Positions 1 through 9,037 of a stretch of 64,000 bases of DNA are shown here, in pieces. The position numbers and the translations under genes were made by a program. How positions within the stretch are numbered: the first letter of the stretch is position 1; each line of letters opens with the position of its first letter. Origin of the DNA: Huintestinicola sp050874005 (GTDB lineage: Bacteria; Bacillota; Clostridia; Oscillospirales; Ruminococcaceae); contig NZ_JBNMJV010000002.1 of assembly GCF_050874005.1 (NCBI RefSeq), positions 62,001 through 126,000 on the forward strand, read 5' to 3'. The notes under the pieces are model-generated. The model saw only the letters and a program-made list of their open reading frames with translations. It did not search any database and was not told the origin of the DNA.

Positions 1-919
1 GAAGGTCGGTGGAGAAGATGCAGGAAGAGGGGTAAATGCCTCTGTTGTCCTTGCCCTCGCTCTCACCGAAGAGCTGCTTGAACCATTCTGCCATCATTGC
101 GAAAGAGGGGTCATATGCCTCAAGTATCTCGATGGACTTGCCCTTTCTGTAGAGGATATTTCTGATAGCTGCGTACTTATAGCAGTCGTTATTATCAAAG
201 CCTGCTTTAAGCTCCTCTCTTGCCTGAGCTGCGCCTGCCATTACGGCGTCGATATCGCAGCCCGAAACTGCAATGGGAAGAAGTCCTACTGCGGTGAGGA
301 CGGAATATCTGCCTCCTACGTCGTCGGCGATAACGAAGGTCTCATAGTCCTCCTTGTCGGAAAGCTCCTTGAGGGTTCCTCTTGCCTTGTCGGTGGTGGC
401 GAAAATTCTTTCCTTTGCGCCCTCCTTGCCGTACTTCTTTTCAACGAGTTCTCTGAATACTCTGAATGCAAGAGCGGGCTCGGTGGTTGTTCCCGATTTG
501 GAAATAACATTTACCGAGATATCCTTGCCCTCACAGATGGAAAGAATCTCATTCAGGTATGTGGGGGAAATATTGTTGCCCACATAGTAGATGTCGGGTG
601 TGTCCTTCTTAAGGTTATTGTAAAGAGGCGACTTCATAAGCTCGATAGCTGCTCTTGCGCCCAGATAGGAACCGCCGATGCCGATAACGATAAGGATATC
701 GGAATTTGACTGTATCTTCTTTGCGGCAGCCTTGATCCTTGCAAACTCGTCCTTGTCATAGTTTACGGGGAGGTCGAGCCAGCCCAGGAAGTCGTTTCCT
801 GCGCCTGTTCTTTCCTCAAGAGTCTTTGCAGCAAGCTCAGCCTGAGCCTTGACTGCTTCCATCTCGTGGGGAGCGATATAGCCTTCAAGATATTTGGTAT
901 TAAGTTTAAAAGGTGCCAT
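1..919 (-). CDS. pgi: glucose-6-phosphate isomerase (partial, N-terminal 306 residues)
   Basis: Interconverts glucose 6-phosphate and fructose 6-phosphate in cytosolic glycolysis and gluconeogenesis. The gene enters from the left edge, so its 3' end is missing. The visible part begins MAPFKLNTKYLEGY and carries the sugar-phosphate-binding SIS-type stretch GIGGSYLGARA near residue 80 and SKSGTTTEPALAFR near residue 138, both typical of bacterial PGI. The ATG at 917-919 is preceded by an AGGAGG-like ribosome site. It is divergent from nothing on its left in this window and is followed upstream by a short AT-rich gap before the carboxypeptidase gene, which has the same strand but ends 143 bases away, so it is probably transcribed on its own. 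Confidence 0.95.
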   Translation of the reverse strand, partial: MAPFKLNTKYLEGYIAPHEMEAVKAQAELAAKTLEERTGAGNDFLGWLDLPVNYDKDEFARIKAAAKKIQSNSDILIVIGIGGSYLGARAAIELMKSPLYNNLKKDTPDIYYVGNNISPTYLNEILSICEGKDISVNVISKSGTTTEPALAFRVFRELVEKKYGKEGAKERIFATTDKARGTLKELSDKEDYETFVIADDVGGRYSVLTAVGLLPIAVSGCDIDAVMAGAAQAREELKAGFDNNDCYKYAAIRNILYRKGKSIEILEAYDPSFAMMAEWFKQLFGESEGKDNRGIYPSSCIFSTDL

Positions 920-980
920 TGTTTGTATCCTCCTAAAAATTCACATTTCTCTCCAAATGTGACAATCAATCCATATACAA

Positions 981-1014
981 ATATTATATTACTATATTTT
1001 CAGAGAATTTGCAA
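981..1014 (-). promoter_or_regulatory. candidate pgi promoter
   Basis: Reading the minus strand, TTGCAA (1009-1014) is followed 17 bases later by TAATAT (986-991); a better -10, TATAAT (983-988), sits at a long 20-base spacing. The region lies about 65 bases upstream of the pgi start. The assignment of the exact -10 is uncertain. Confidence 0.35.
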
Positions 1015-1062
1015 GATTTTTTGGCAACATTAACTCAATTATCGAAAAATTAGTTGATTTAA

Positions 1063-2217
1063 CTAAAATTCAGTGATATATTTCAGCATATCTGACAATA
1101 CGCTAAGAACACTTTTTTTCGGGATATCCTCCGCTGCTCTGAGCTGTACGGTCTTTAATAGCCTGTCTTTGCAGTAAAATCTCAGCTCGCCTATCTTGTC
1201 GCCCCGTCCGACGGGAGCATACACGAAGGAAGGCAGGATGATACGGGCTTCCACAGCGTCTTCCGAACCTTTGCTTATGAGAGCGTTTCCCGTCTGTTCT
1301 GCAGATATGGAGACCTCTGTGCCGCAGCCGTTTTTCACCTTTACAGCATCGGGCATATCCTCGGGGATATCAAGGGAAATGACCGTATAGCCACCGAAAC
1401 CTATGTCAAGAAGCTCCTTTGCAAGTCCTAAGGCTCTGTCCTCGTCCCTGCAGTCCATTACGGCGCAGACAAGAGAAAATCCGTCACGGCAGGCGCCTTC
1501 GGCGGCAAAATATCCCGATGAAGGTCCTGTGCCGCATTTGAAGCCTACTGAGCCTTTGTATCTGTGTCCCATAGGATTTGAGGTCACAAGCTGAACCTTG
1601 CCGTCCTTGATATCCTCAAGCCTTGTGACAAATATTTCCGTAAGTTCCTCGTGCTTTGAAAGCTCGCATAGGAGCAGGGCGGCGTCATAGGCGGTGGTAT
1701 GCTGGCTGCCGTCGTCATAGTAGCCCGTACATTCGGTGAACAGGGTGTTTTTCATACCAAGTTCCGCCGCCCGTGCGTTCATAAGCTCGGTGAATTTCTC
1801 CTCGGTGCCGCCTATTTTTTCGGCAATAACGCAGGCGGCATCATTGGCATTTCCGATGATAACGCCCTTTAACAGCTCAGACAGAGTTGATTTTTCCCCG
1901 GGCATAAGCCAAATCTGTGCGCCCTGCTTGGAATTGGCATTCTCGCTTGCGGTGATGACCGTATCAAAGGTAAGCTCTCCCCTGTCCATCGCCTCAGCGG
2001 CCAGCAGGACGGTCATAAGCTTATTGAAGGAACCCATCTGCACAGGCACATCGCCGTTTTTCTCACGAATGACCGTTTTCGTATAAGGCTCCATCAGGAC
2101 ATAGCTTTCCTTATAGTCCCTCACAGGCTTATCCTCGGCGGATATTTCCGATGTGCAGGTCATTATCATTACAATGCCTAAAAATATTGCGGAAGCTTTT
2201 GTAAATGCTTTTTTCAT
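1063..2217 (-). CDS. D-alanyl-D-alanine carboxypeptidase-like protein (peptidase S11) with altered motifs
   Basis: Penicillin-binding protein 5/DacF family, which trims the terminal D-Ala of peptidoglycan stem peptides outside the membrane. The 384 residues begin with a signal peptide (about 1-27, hydrophobic core ending near SEISA) followed by the S11 fold. The nucleophile box SxxK is present as SFNK, but the second motif SxN reads NAN (in GNANDAACVIAE) and the third motif KTG reads KCG (in GFKCGTGPSSGY). Catalytic Ser and Lys are kept, so it may still bind penicillin or substrate, but activity cannot be assumed. The C-terminal part resembles the beta-rich PBP5 C-terminal domain and ends in a likely amphipathic anchor helix. 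DacF-like paralogues often serve sporulation or cell-wall maturation; which applies here is unknown. Confidence 0.8.
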   Translation of the reverse strand: MKKAFTKASAIFLGIVMIMTCTSEISAEDKPVRDYKESYVLMEPYTKTVIREKNGDVPVQMGSFNKLMTVLLAAEAMDRGELTFDTVITASENANSKQGAQIWLMPGEKSTLSELLKGVIIGNANDAACVIAEKIGGTEEKFTELMNARAAELGMKNTLFTECTGYYDDGSQHTTAYDAALLLCELSKHEELTEIFVTRLEDIKDGKVQLVTSNPMGHRYKGSVGFKCGTGPSSGYFAAEGACRDGFSLVCAVMDCRDEDRALGLAKELLDIGFGGYTVISLDIPEDMPDAVKVKNGCGTEVSISAEQTGNALISKGSEDAVEARIILPSFVYAPVGRGDKIGELRFYCKDRLLKTVQLRAAEDIPKKSVLSVLSDMLKYITEF

Positions 2218-2276
2218 TCTATCACCCGTACATTCTATGCCGATGACGGGATAATTAGGACAAACATCTATGCATA

Positions 2277-2311
2277 AGAAAACGGCTGCCCCGAAGCAAA
2301 CGGGACAGCCG
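2277..2311 (-). terminator. terminator after the HPr-like gene
   Basis: On the minus strand a stem CGGCTG-x-CCCG / CGGG-x-CAGCCG with a 7-base loop is followed by TTTTCTTAT. It separates the HPr-like gene from the carboxypeptidase gene downstream on the same strand. Confidence 0.75.
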
Positions 2312-2333
2312 CCATAGACTTAAGTTATAGAAC

Positions 2334-2564
2334 TCATTCTACAATGAACTGCTTGATGTTCTCAAAAAATTCGGAAGCGTCATCTGTGTGAGCCTCAAGA
2401 GTGATGGGCTTGGAAAGATCGAGGCTGAAAATACCCATAATAGACTTAGCATCTACAGCGTATCTTCCGGAAAGGAGATCAACGTCGTAATCGCACAGAG
2501 AAACCTCGGAAACAAAGTTCTTAACATCATTGATAGTTGCAAGCATAATAGTAGTCTTTTTCAT
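2334..2564 (-). CDS. HPr-family protein lacking the phosphorylatable histidine
   Basis: A 76-residue protein with the length and C-terminal half of HPr, the phosphocarrier of sugar PTS. The regulatory Ser46 region is conserved as KSIMGIFSLDL, the site used by HPr kinase in Firmicutes. The active-site loop around His15 (normally HARPA) is replaced by an INDVKNF segment, so it cannot take phosphate from enzyme I. This parallels Crh of Bacillus, which keeps only the serine and acts as a co-regulator with CcpA; a regulatory role here is inference. I chose the ATG at 2562-2564 (MKKTTIML) because AAAGGATGG lies just upstream; the ATG 27 bases earlier has a weaker context. Single gene with its own promoter and terminator. 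Confidence 0.8.
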   Translation of the reverse strand: MKKTTIMLATINDVKNFVSEVSLCDYDVDLLSGRYAVDAKSIMGIFSLDLSKPITLEAHTDDASEFFENIKQFIVE

Positions 2565-2655
2565 AACAACCCATCCTTTCGTGGTGTTCATTAAATTAGG
2601 TTTGTCCCTGAGAAAACCGCCTGATTTTTCTTTACTTGCAGTTTCCTTAGTATTA

Positions 2656-2684
2656 AGAATAGCAGTTTTTTCCGATTAAGTCAA
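2656..2684 (-). promoter_or_regulatory. promoter of the HPr-like gene
   Basis: Minus strand TTGACT (2679-2684), 17-base spacer, TATTCT (2656-2661), about 95 bases upstream of the start codon. Its -35 lies only six bases from the -35 of the divergent mtaB promoter. Confidence 0.65.
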
Positions 2685-2690
2685 GAGGAT

Positions 2691-2719
2691 TTGCAATTTT
2701 TTTTATTTTATTGTATAAT
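2691..2719 (+). promoter_or_regulatory. mtaB promoter
   Basis: TTGCAA (2691-2696), 17-base spacer, TATAAT (2714-2719), placed about 70 bases upstream of the mtaB start. Confidence 0.8.
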
Positions 2720-2787
2720 AGCATATAGTTAAAAAAAACTGAAAGGTTTTAAGTGTACAAATTGCACAACTTTTTGCGGAGGATTTT

Positions 2788-4116
2788 ATGTATATTCACT
2801 TTATGACCTTCGGCTGCAAGGTCAACACCTACGAAACTGCCTGTATGACTGCAGCTTTTGAAGCCGAGGGTTTTACAACAACTCTCGAAAAAGATCTTGC
2901 GGATATTTTTGTGATAAACTCCTGCACAGTCACCTCCGAAAGCGACAGCAAGCTTCGGCAGACTTTAAGAGGTCTGAGACGTGACCACCCGCAGGCGGTC
3001 ATTGTTCTCACAGGCTGCTTTCCTCAGGCATTTCCAGAGGAAGCCGCCGCCGAAAGCTGCGCCGATATCGTGACGGGAACAAAAAACAGGAGCGATATCG
3101 TCAGGCTTGTAAAAGAATATCTCGAGGACAGAGAGCGTGTCTGCGCCGTTGCGCCATATTCATCTCACGACAGCTTTGAAGCGATGTCCGCCGAACATCT
3201 TGAAGGGCATACCCGTGCTTTTATGAAGATACAGGACGGCTGCAATGCTTTCTGCACCTACTGCATAATCCCCTATTCAAGAGGCAGGATAAGGTCTAAG
3301 CCTCTTCCCGACATTGTTTCCGAAGCAGAAAGGCTTGCCGAAAACGGCTACAGAGAGATAGTCCTTGTGGGGATAAATCTTGCGTTTTACGGTGCGGAGC
3401 TTGGTTTGGGACTTGCAGACGCTGTAGAGGCTATAAGCGGTATAAAAGGCATTGACAGGATAAGGCTCGGGTCCCTTGAACCTGAGAGAATGACCGATGA
3501 GATCCTTCACAGGCTTGCGGCTGTACCCGAATTCTGTCCCTCATTTCATCTGTCGCTCCAAAGCGGCTGTGACAGGACGCTGAGGGCAATGAACAGGCGC
3601 TATACAGCAGATGAATATGCCGCACTTGTACAGCGTATACGGAGCATTTTTCCCGACTGTGGAATTACTGCGGACGTTATGGCGGGCTTTCCCGGAGAGA
3701 CCGAGGAGGATCACAGGCAGTCGGTGGAATTTATCAGAAAAATCGGCTTTTCCGATATCCACGTTTTTCCATATTCACGAAGGAAAGGCACAAAAGCCGA
3801 CCTTATGAAGGATCAGGTGCCGGGTGACATAAAAAAGCGGAGAGCAAGGGAACTTGCCGATGCGGGAGCCGAATGTCGGGGAAAATTCCTGCAAAGCCTT
3901 GTGGGAAAAGAGTTTCCCGTTCTTTTTGAGCGTGAAAAATCCGACGGCGTTCATCACGGATATGCGCCGAATTACGCTCATATAAAAATTTTAACAAAAA
4001 ATTCAGAAAAAAGTTTGCGTAAAATGATTTTTTATGTTAAAATAGATAAGATAGGAGATAATTGCTGTTACGGTGAAATTATCCGGGACGGCGGCGATCT
4101 CGACACCAACATATGA
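2788..4116 (+). CDS. mtaB: tRNA t6A37 methylthiotransferase
   Basis: Radical-SAM enzyme that adds a methylthio group to N6-threonylcarbamoyladenosine at position 37 of tRNAs reading ANN codons. The 442 residues show the UPF0004 domain first (FGCKVNTYE near residue 10, further Cys at about 48 and 78), then the radical-SAM cluster motif CNAFCTYC near residue 152, and a C-terminal TRAM-like tail beginning near GYAPNYAHI. Six cluster cysteines expected for two 4Fe-4S clusters are visible. RBS GCGGAGG precedes the ATG. The last 90 bases are strikingly AT-rich and seem to contain a promoter for purL; the TGA stop lies 20 bases before the purL start. Confidence 0.93.
   Translation: MYIHFMTFGCKVNTYETACMTAAFEAEGFTTTLEKDLADIFVINSCTVTSESDSKLRQTLRGLRRDHPQAVIVLTGCFPQAFPEEAAAESCADIVTGTKNRSDIVRLVKEYLEDRERVCAVAPYSSHDSFEAMSAEHLEGHTRAFMKIQDGCNAFCTYCIIPYSRGRIRSKPLPDIVSEAERLAENGYREIVLVGINLAFYGAELGLGLADAVEAISGIKGIDRIRLGSLEPERMTDEILHRLAAVPEFCPSFHLSLQSGCDRTLRAMNRRYTADEYAALVQRIRSIFPDCGITADVMAGFPGETEEDHRQSVEFIRKIGFSDIHVFPYSRRKGTKADLMKDQVPGDIKKRRARELADAGAECRGKFLQSLVGKEFPVLFEREKSDGVHHGYAPNYAHIKILTKNSEKSLRKMIFYVKIDKIGDNCCYGEIIRDGGDLDTNI
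4015..4043 (+). promoter_or_regulatory. candidate purL promoter inside the 3' end of mtaB
   Basis: TTGCGT (4015-4020), 17-base spacer, TAAAAT (4038-4043) with an extended TG one base upstream. It falls inside a low-GC patch of the mtaB coding sequence, roughly 95 bases before the purL ATG. Confidence 0.55.
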
Positions 4117-4136
4117 TAAAGGGGAGTATCTTACTT

Positions 4137-7100
4137 ATGCCAGTTTACCGAATTTATGTTGAAAAGAAACCTGAATTTGCCTCATCGGCAAAAACGCTTC
4201 TTTCGGATGTGAAAACAGCCCTCAGACTGGATTCCCTCCGCTCGCTGCGTGTTCTGAACCGCTACGACGCTGAGAATATTTCCGAGGAAAACTTTGACTA
4301 TGCGGCAGGGAACGTATTCTCCGAGCCGGCTGTTGATGTTACCTACCGTACTCTGCCCGAGCTTGCTCCCGACGAGAGAGTTTTCGCTGTGGAATATCTC
4401 CCCGGTCAGTTCGACCAGAGAGCCGATTCCTGCGAGCAGTGTATCCAGATACTTACTCAGGGTGAACGCTGCAAGGTCCGCAATGCACGTGTTTACATCA
4501 CCAAGGGCATTATCTCGGACGATGAATTTGAAGCTCTGAAAAAATATATCATCAACCCTGTGGAGAGCCGTGAGGCTTCACTTGCAGAGGTCGACACCCT
4601 CGCTGTAAAGTATGATATCCCCGAGTCCGTTGAGACACTTACGGGCTTTATCACTATGGACGACCCGGGTCTTGCGGATTTTGTCACAAAGTACAGACTT
4701 GCTATGGACTTTGACGATCTCAAGTTCTGCCGTGACTATTTCCGTGATACAGAAAAGCGTGACCCTACAATTACAGAAATTCGTATGATCGACACATACT
4801 GGTCCGACCATTGCCGTCATACCACATTCTCCACAATTATCGACGAGGCTAATATCGACGCCGATTACATCAGAAAGACCTACAACGAATACATTGACGC
4901 AAGAAAAGAGCTGGGCAGAGAGGACAAGCCTATCACTCTGATGGACATTGCCACCATTGCCGCTAAGAAGCTGAAAAAAGACGGCATTCTCAAGGATCTT
5001 GACGAGTCCGAGGAGATAAATGCTTGTTCCGTAAAGATAAAGGTCGATGTTGACGGCGAGCTTCAGGACTGGCTCCTTATGTTCAAGAACGAGACCCATA
5101 ACCACCCCACCGAGATCGAACCCTTCGGCGGTGCGGCTACCTGTCTCGGCGGAGCTATCAGAGATCCCCTTTCGGGACGCTCCTATGTTTATCAGGCAAT
5201 GCGTGTAACGGGCGCATCAAATCCCCTTGTTCCCGTTGAGGACACCATTCACGGAAAGCTCCCTCAGAGAAAGATTACTGTGGGTGCAGCTAACGGCTAC
5301 AGCTCCTACGGAAATCAGATAGGTCTTGCAACGGGTCACGTTTCCGAGGTATATCACCCCGGCTATGTGGCTAAGAGACTTGAGATAGGCGCAGTTGTGG
5401 GTGCTGCTCCCATTGAGAATGTTATCAGAGAAACTCCCGAGCCCGGCGATGTTATCATTCTTCTCGGCGGACGCACGGGACGTGACGGCTGCGGCGGTGC
5501 AACAGGCTCCTCCAAGTCCCACACAGAGCAGTCTCTCGAAAGCTGCGGTGCAGAGGTCCAGAAGGGTAATCCTCCCGAGGAAAGAAAGCTTCAGAGACTT
5601 TTCAGAGACCCCGATGTTACTCATATGATAAGGCGCTGCAACGACTTCGGTGCAGGCGGTGTTTCCGTTGCCATAGGCGAACTGACAGACGGTCTTATTA
5701 TCGACCTGAACGCTGTTCCCAAGAAGTATGACGGCCTTGACGGAACCGAGCTTGCTATTTCCGAAAGCCAGGAAAGAATGGCTGTTGTTGTCAGAAAATC
5801 CGATATGAAGAAATTTATGGCTGCTGCCGCTAAGGAAAATCTTGAGGCTACTAAGGTTGCCGATGTTACGGAAGAACCTCGTCTCAGAATGAAGTGGAAC
5901 GGCAAGGTCATTGTTGATCTTTCAAGAGAATTTTTAAATTCAAACGGCGCAGAAAAGCATACCAATGTTCAGGTTTCCCTGCCTGTTACCTTACAGCCTA
6001 AGTCCTACACCGACTGCCCCGACAGCTGGTACACTCTTATGACTAACCTTAACGTTTGCTCTCAGAAGGGTCTTGTTGAGCGCTTTGACTCCACCATCGG
6101 CGCAGGAACCGTTTTAATGCCCTACGGCGGAAAATATCAGCTCACTCCCACTCAGGCTATGGCTGCTAAAATTCCCGTTCTCAAGGGTCAGACTACCACC
6201 TGCTCAATTATGGGCTGGGGCTATAACCCCTATGTAAGCGACAAGAGCCCTTATCACGGCGCTATCGCTGCTGTTATCGAATCAATTTCCAAGGTAATTG
6301 CGGCAGGAGGCAGCTACAAGAACTGCTGGCTCACCTTCCAGGAATATTTCGAGAGAACTCAGAATAATCCCACCAGATGGGGCAAGCCCTTTGCTGCTCT
6401 TCTCGGCGCATACAAGGCTCAGATCGAGCTTGGCTGCGGCGCTATCGGCGGAAAGGATTCTATGTCGGGTACATTTGAGAATATCGACGTTCCCGCTACC
6501 CTGGTTTCCTTTGCAGTTTCCACCGCAAGCAGCAAGAAGATAATCTCCCCCGAATTCAAGAAGGCAGGCAATAAGGTAATCTACATCACTCCCGATTATG
6601 ACGAGAACGGTCTGCCCAAGTGGGACAGCGTAAGAAGCGTATTTGAGCGTGTTGAGGCTCTTATTGCAGAGGGCAAGGCTCTCTCGGTATGGTCTGTAGG
6701 CTTCGGAGGCATTGCTGAGGCTGTTGCAAAGATGTCCCTCGGAAACAGGATAGGCTTTAAGTTTGAAAAGAAGTTAGATGAAAATCTTATGTTCTATTCA
6801 AGATACGGCTCCTTTGTTATCGAGCTTGACGGAGACCCCTTTACTGCTGAAAAGGTGATCGGTACAACAACAGACTCTTACACCATTGACTGCCGTGATT
6901 ATGTAATTGATATGGCTGACCTGCAGAAGGCGTGGGAGGACAAGCTTGAGCCTGTATTCCCCTGCAACATAAAGACAGAGAGCAAGCCTGCTAAGATATA
7001 CACCTACACCGCTCACGACACCGTTCAGCACGCTTCCACCTTTGCAAAGCCCAAGGTGCTTATCCCCGTATTCCCCGGCACAAACTGTGAATATGATACT

Positions 7101-7844
7101 GCACGTGTATTCGAAAGAGCGGGTGCCGTTCCCGAGATCGTGGTCATCAAGAACCTTTCCGCTTCCGCACTTGAGGACAGCGTAAAGTATGTTCAGAAGG
7201 CTATCAAGAAGTCTCAGATAATTATGATACCCGGCGGCTTCTCGGGCGGCGACGAGCCTGACGGTTCAGGCAAATTCATTACCGCATTCTTCCGCAATCC
7301 TTCCATCAAGGAGGCTGTTACCGACCTTCTCGATAACAGAGATGGTCTTATGCTGGGTATATGCAACGGCTTCCAGGCTCTTATCAAGCTGGGTCTTGTG
7401 CCTTTCGGAAAGATAGTTGATATGGAGGACAATTCCCCTACCCTCACATTCAACACCATTGCCCGTCACCAGTCAATGATGGTTTCCACAAGAATTGCTT
7501 CAAACAAGTCTCCCTGGCTTGCAGGCTGCGAGGTGGGCGATATCCACAAGATCGCCATTTCTCACGGCGAGGGACGCTTCATCGCTTCTCCCGAGCTTAT
7601 CAAGCAGCTTGCGGACAACGGTCAGATTGCTACTCAGTACGTTGACCTTAACGGTGCGCCTTCTATGGATATCCGCTTCAATCCCAACTCCTCCTTTGAC
7701 GCTATCGAGGGTATCACATCGCCCGACGGACGTGTTCTCGGAAAGATGGGTCACAGCGAGCGTATCGGCACAGACATCTGCAAGAACGTTCCCGGCAACA
7801 AGGATCAGAAGATCTTTGAGAGCGGCGTGGCTTATTTCAAGTAA
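4137..7844 (+). CDS. purL: phosphoribosylformylglycinamidine synthase, single-chain
   Basis: Fourth step of purine synthesis: converts FGAR to FGAM with ATP and glutamine. At 1235 residues this is the large fused form, with an N-terminal PurS-like part, two AIR-synthase-type halves (FKNETHNHPTEIEPFGGAATC near residue 320 region, GGKDSMSG near 785) and a C-terminal class I glutaminase with GICNGFQAL around residue 1075, where the Cys is the nucleophile. Small-subunit PurS and PurQ are therefore not needed as separate genes. The start is the ATG at 4137 (MPVYRIYVEKKPEF), eleven bases after GGGGAG; the in-frame ATG at 4113 overlaps the mtaB stop and lacks a ribosome site. No other pur gene lies nearby. 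Confidence 0.95.
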   Translation: MPVYRIYVEKKPEFASSAKTLLSDVKTALRLDSLRSLRVLNRYDAENISEENFDYAAGNVFSEPAVDVTYRTLPELAPDERVFAVEYLPGQFDQRADSCEQCIQILTQGERCKVRNARVYITKGIISDDEFEALKKYIINPVESREASLAEVDTLAVKYDIPESVETLTGFITMDDPGLADFVTKYRLAMDFDDLKFCRDYFRDTEKRDPTITEIRMIDTYWSDHCRHTTFSTIIDEANIDADYIRKTYNEYIDARKELGREDKPITLMDIATIAAKKLKKDGILKDLDESEEINACSVKIKVDVDGELQDWLLMFKNETHNHPTEIEPFGGAATCLGGAIRDPLSGRSYVYQAMRVTGASNPLVPVEDTIHGKLPQRKITVGAANGYSSYGNQIGLATGHVSEVYHPGYVAKRLEIGAVVGAAPIENVIRETPEPGDVIILLGGRTGRDGCGGATGSSKSHTEQSLESCGAEVQKGNPPEERKLQRLFRDPDVTHMIRRCNDFGAGGVSVAIGELTDGLIIDLNAVPKKYDGLDGTELAISESQERMAVVVRKSDMKKFMAAAAKENLEATKVADVTEEPRLRMKWNGKVIVDLSREFLNSNGAEKHTNVQVSLPVTLQPKSYTDCPDSWYTLMTNLNVCSQKGLVERFDSTIGAGTVLMPYGGKYQLTPTQAMAAKIPVLKGQTTTCSIMGWGYNPYVSDKSPYHGAIAAVIESISKVIAAGGSYKNCWLTFQEYFERTQNNPTRWGKPFAALLGAYKAQIELGCGAIGGKDSMSGTFENIDVPATLVSFAVSTASSKKIISPEFKKAGNKVIYITPDYDENGLPKWDSVRSVFERVEALIAEGKALSVWSVGFGGIAEAVAKMSLGNRIGFKFEKKLDENLMFYSRYGSFVIELDGDPFTAEKVIGTTTDSYTIDCRDYVIDMADLQKAWEDKLEPVFPCNIKTESKPAKIYTYTAHDTVQHASTFAKPKVLIPVFPGTNCEYDTARVFERAGAVPEIVVIKNLSASALEDSVKYVQKAIKKSQIIMIPGGFSGGDEPDGSGKFITAFFRNPSIKEAVTDLLDNRDGLMLGICNGFQALIKLGLVPFGKIVDMEDNSPTLTFNTIARHQSMMVSTRIASNKSPWLAGCEVGDIHKIAISHGEGRFIASPELIKQLADNGQIATQYVDLNGAPSMDIRFNPNSSFDAIEGITSPDGRVLGKMGHSERIGTDICKNVPGNKDQKIFESGVAYFK

Positions 7845-7862
7845 TATATTATCATAAAACAC

Positions 7863-7904
7863 AAACTGCCTGCACGGTTTTTCAGCTGTGCAGGCAGTTT
7901 TTTG
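7863..7904 (+). terminator. purL terminator
   Basis: Perfect 13-base stem AAACTGCCTGCAC / GTGCAGGCAGTTT with a 12-base loop and six T residues at the 3' side. Confidence 0.9.
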
Positions 7905-7913
7905 ATATGGGAT

Positions 7914-7956
7914 AAAATATGCCGCAGAATTTTTTGGATTTTCTGCGGCATATTTT
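7914..7956 (-). terminator. terminator of the ABC permease/HlyD operon
   Basis: Perfect 16-base inverted repeat AAAATATGCCGCAGAA / TTCTGCGGCATATTTT four bases from the end of the minus-strand gene. The A/T ends can serve as T-run in both directions, so it may back up the purL terminator as well. Confidence 0.8.
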
Positions 7957-7959
7957 GAG

Positions 7960-9027
7960 TTATTTTTCATTATGCTTCTTATAATAAATTTCCGATATTT
8001 TTTTCTGATACCTCTCCTCTGCCTTGTCCTTTATCGCCCTTGCTCCCCTGCCTGCAAGCTTTGTGAGCATATACAAAGCGTAAACCAGCGATATGGCAGG
8101 TATTATCATTAGGTAGGGAATAGGTGCCGCCGCCAGCCTTGCGGTCAGTTCGGCGCTTCTAAGGCGGTTTTCATACCAGGGCAGAGCCATTTTCGTTTTT
8201 ATCATAACGCTTTCGGATATCTCAGAGGCGCCTTTAATAAGCTTTATCAGCCCGAAGCGTCCGCTCTGGTCAACTACAACAGCATTCTCACCCGCAGGAT
8301 TGATATCTTTTATCACCGTATACGCATAGTCCTTAACAACATTCGGCAGGCAAGCCTCATAGCTTGTGAGAACTGTGCTTTCATTAAGCGCTTTCAGGGA
8401 CTCAAAGGGCATATACGCTCTGGGCGTATCGCCGTAAGCCGCCTTGTCAAGCTTGCTGTCGGGCGACTCAACCACTCCTGCCACATAAAAGACCTTATTT
8501 CCAATGTTTACAGGCATACCCACCGTATCCATAGATCCGAAAAGCTGCCAGGAGCATTCTCTGTCAAGTATGATCCTGTCAATGTTGATGTCGTCCTCGG
8601 TATAGTAGCTGCCGCTCATAAGCTTTTCGGGATGGAAAATGAAGTAATCTCCGAAGGTGCCCGTAACCGCTGCTGTACAGCTTCCAAGCTTTCCCGTCAT
8701 TGAAAGGGAGCTTTCGCCGCCTGCACAATCTATCCACAGCCTGCCCTCGGGGTTATCCTTATCGGCAGTCACAGAGCTTTCCTTTAGCTTTTCCTCCACA
8801 GACTGCCTCAGAGAATATACGCCTAACACATCAAGAGAGTTATCCGTGGGAAGAAACAGGGATATCTGGGAGTAGCTGTATTTTTCCCCGTCCCACGCCT
8901 GCTTTGCGCTGTCTGAGGAATACTCGTTTTTAAGCGAGACCGTTTTTCCTGTGAGAAGCCCTGCCGCAATAAGCAGAACGGCATTTACTGCGGCAAGGAT
9001 AATGTTGAATTTTTTCAGCCTGCTCAT
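7960..9027 (-). CDS. MacB-like membrane protein with one large extracytoplasmic domain
   Basis: A 355-residue protein with one N-terminal membrane segment (about 7-27, ILAAVNAVLLIAAGLLTG), a large extracytoplasmic region of MacB periplasmic-core type (about 35-290), and one membrane segment near residues 298-320. It resembles the first half of an FtsX/MacB permease but lacks the usual three further helices, so it is unlikely to be a complete transporter permease alone. It is the last gene of an operon and starts only 11 bases after the HlyD-like gene. Together with that adaptor it might shape an envelope-spanning or cell-surface assembly; no ATPase gene accompanies it. Function unknown. Confidence 0.6.
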   Translation of the reverse strand: MSRLKKFNIILAAVNAVLLIAAGLLTGKTVSLKNEYSSDSAKQAWDGEKYSYSQISLFLPTDNSLDVLGVYSLRQSVEEKLKESSVTADKDNPEGRLWIDCAGGESSLSMTGKLGSCTAAVTGTFGDYFIFHPEKLMSGSYYTEDDINIDRIILDRECSWQLFGSMDTVGMPVNIGNKVFYVAGVVESPDSKLDKAAYGDTPRAYMPFESLKALNESTVLTSYEACLPNVVKDYAYTVIKDINPAGENAVVVDQSGRFGLIKLIKGASEISESVMIKTKMALPWYENRLRSAELTARLAAAPIPYLMIIPAISLVYALYMLTKLAGRGARAIKDKAEERYQKKISEIYYKKHNEK

Positions 9028-9037
9028 ATGTCCTCCA

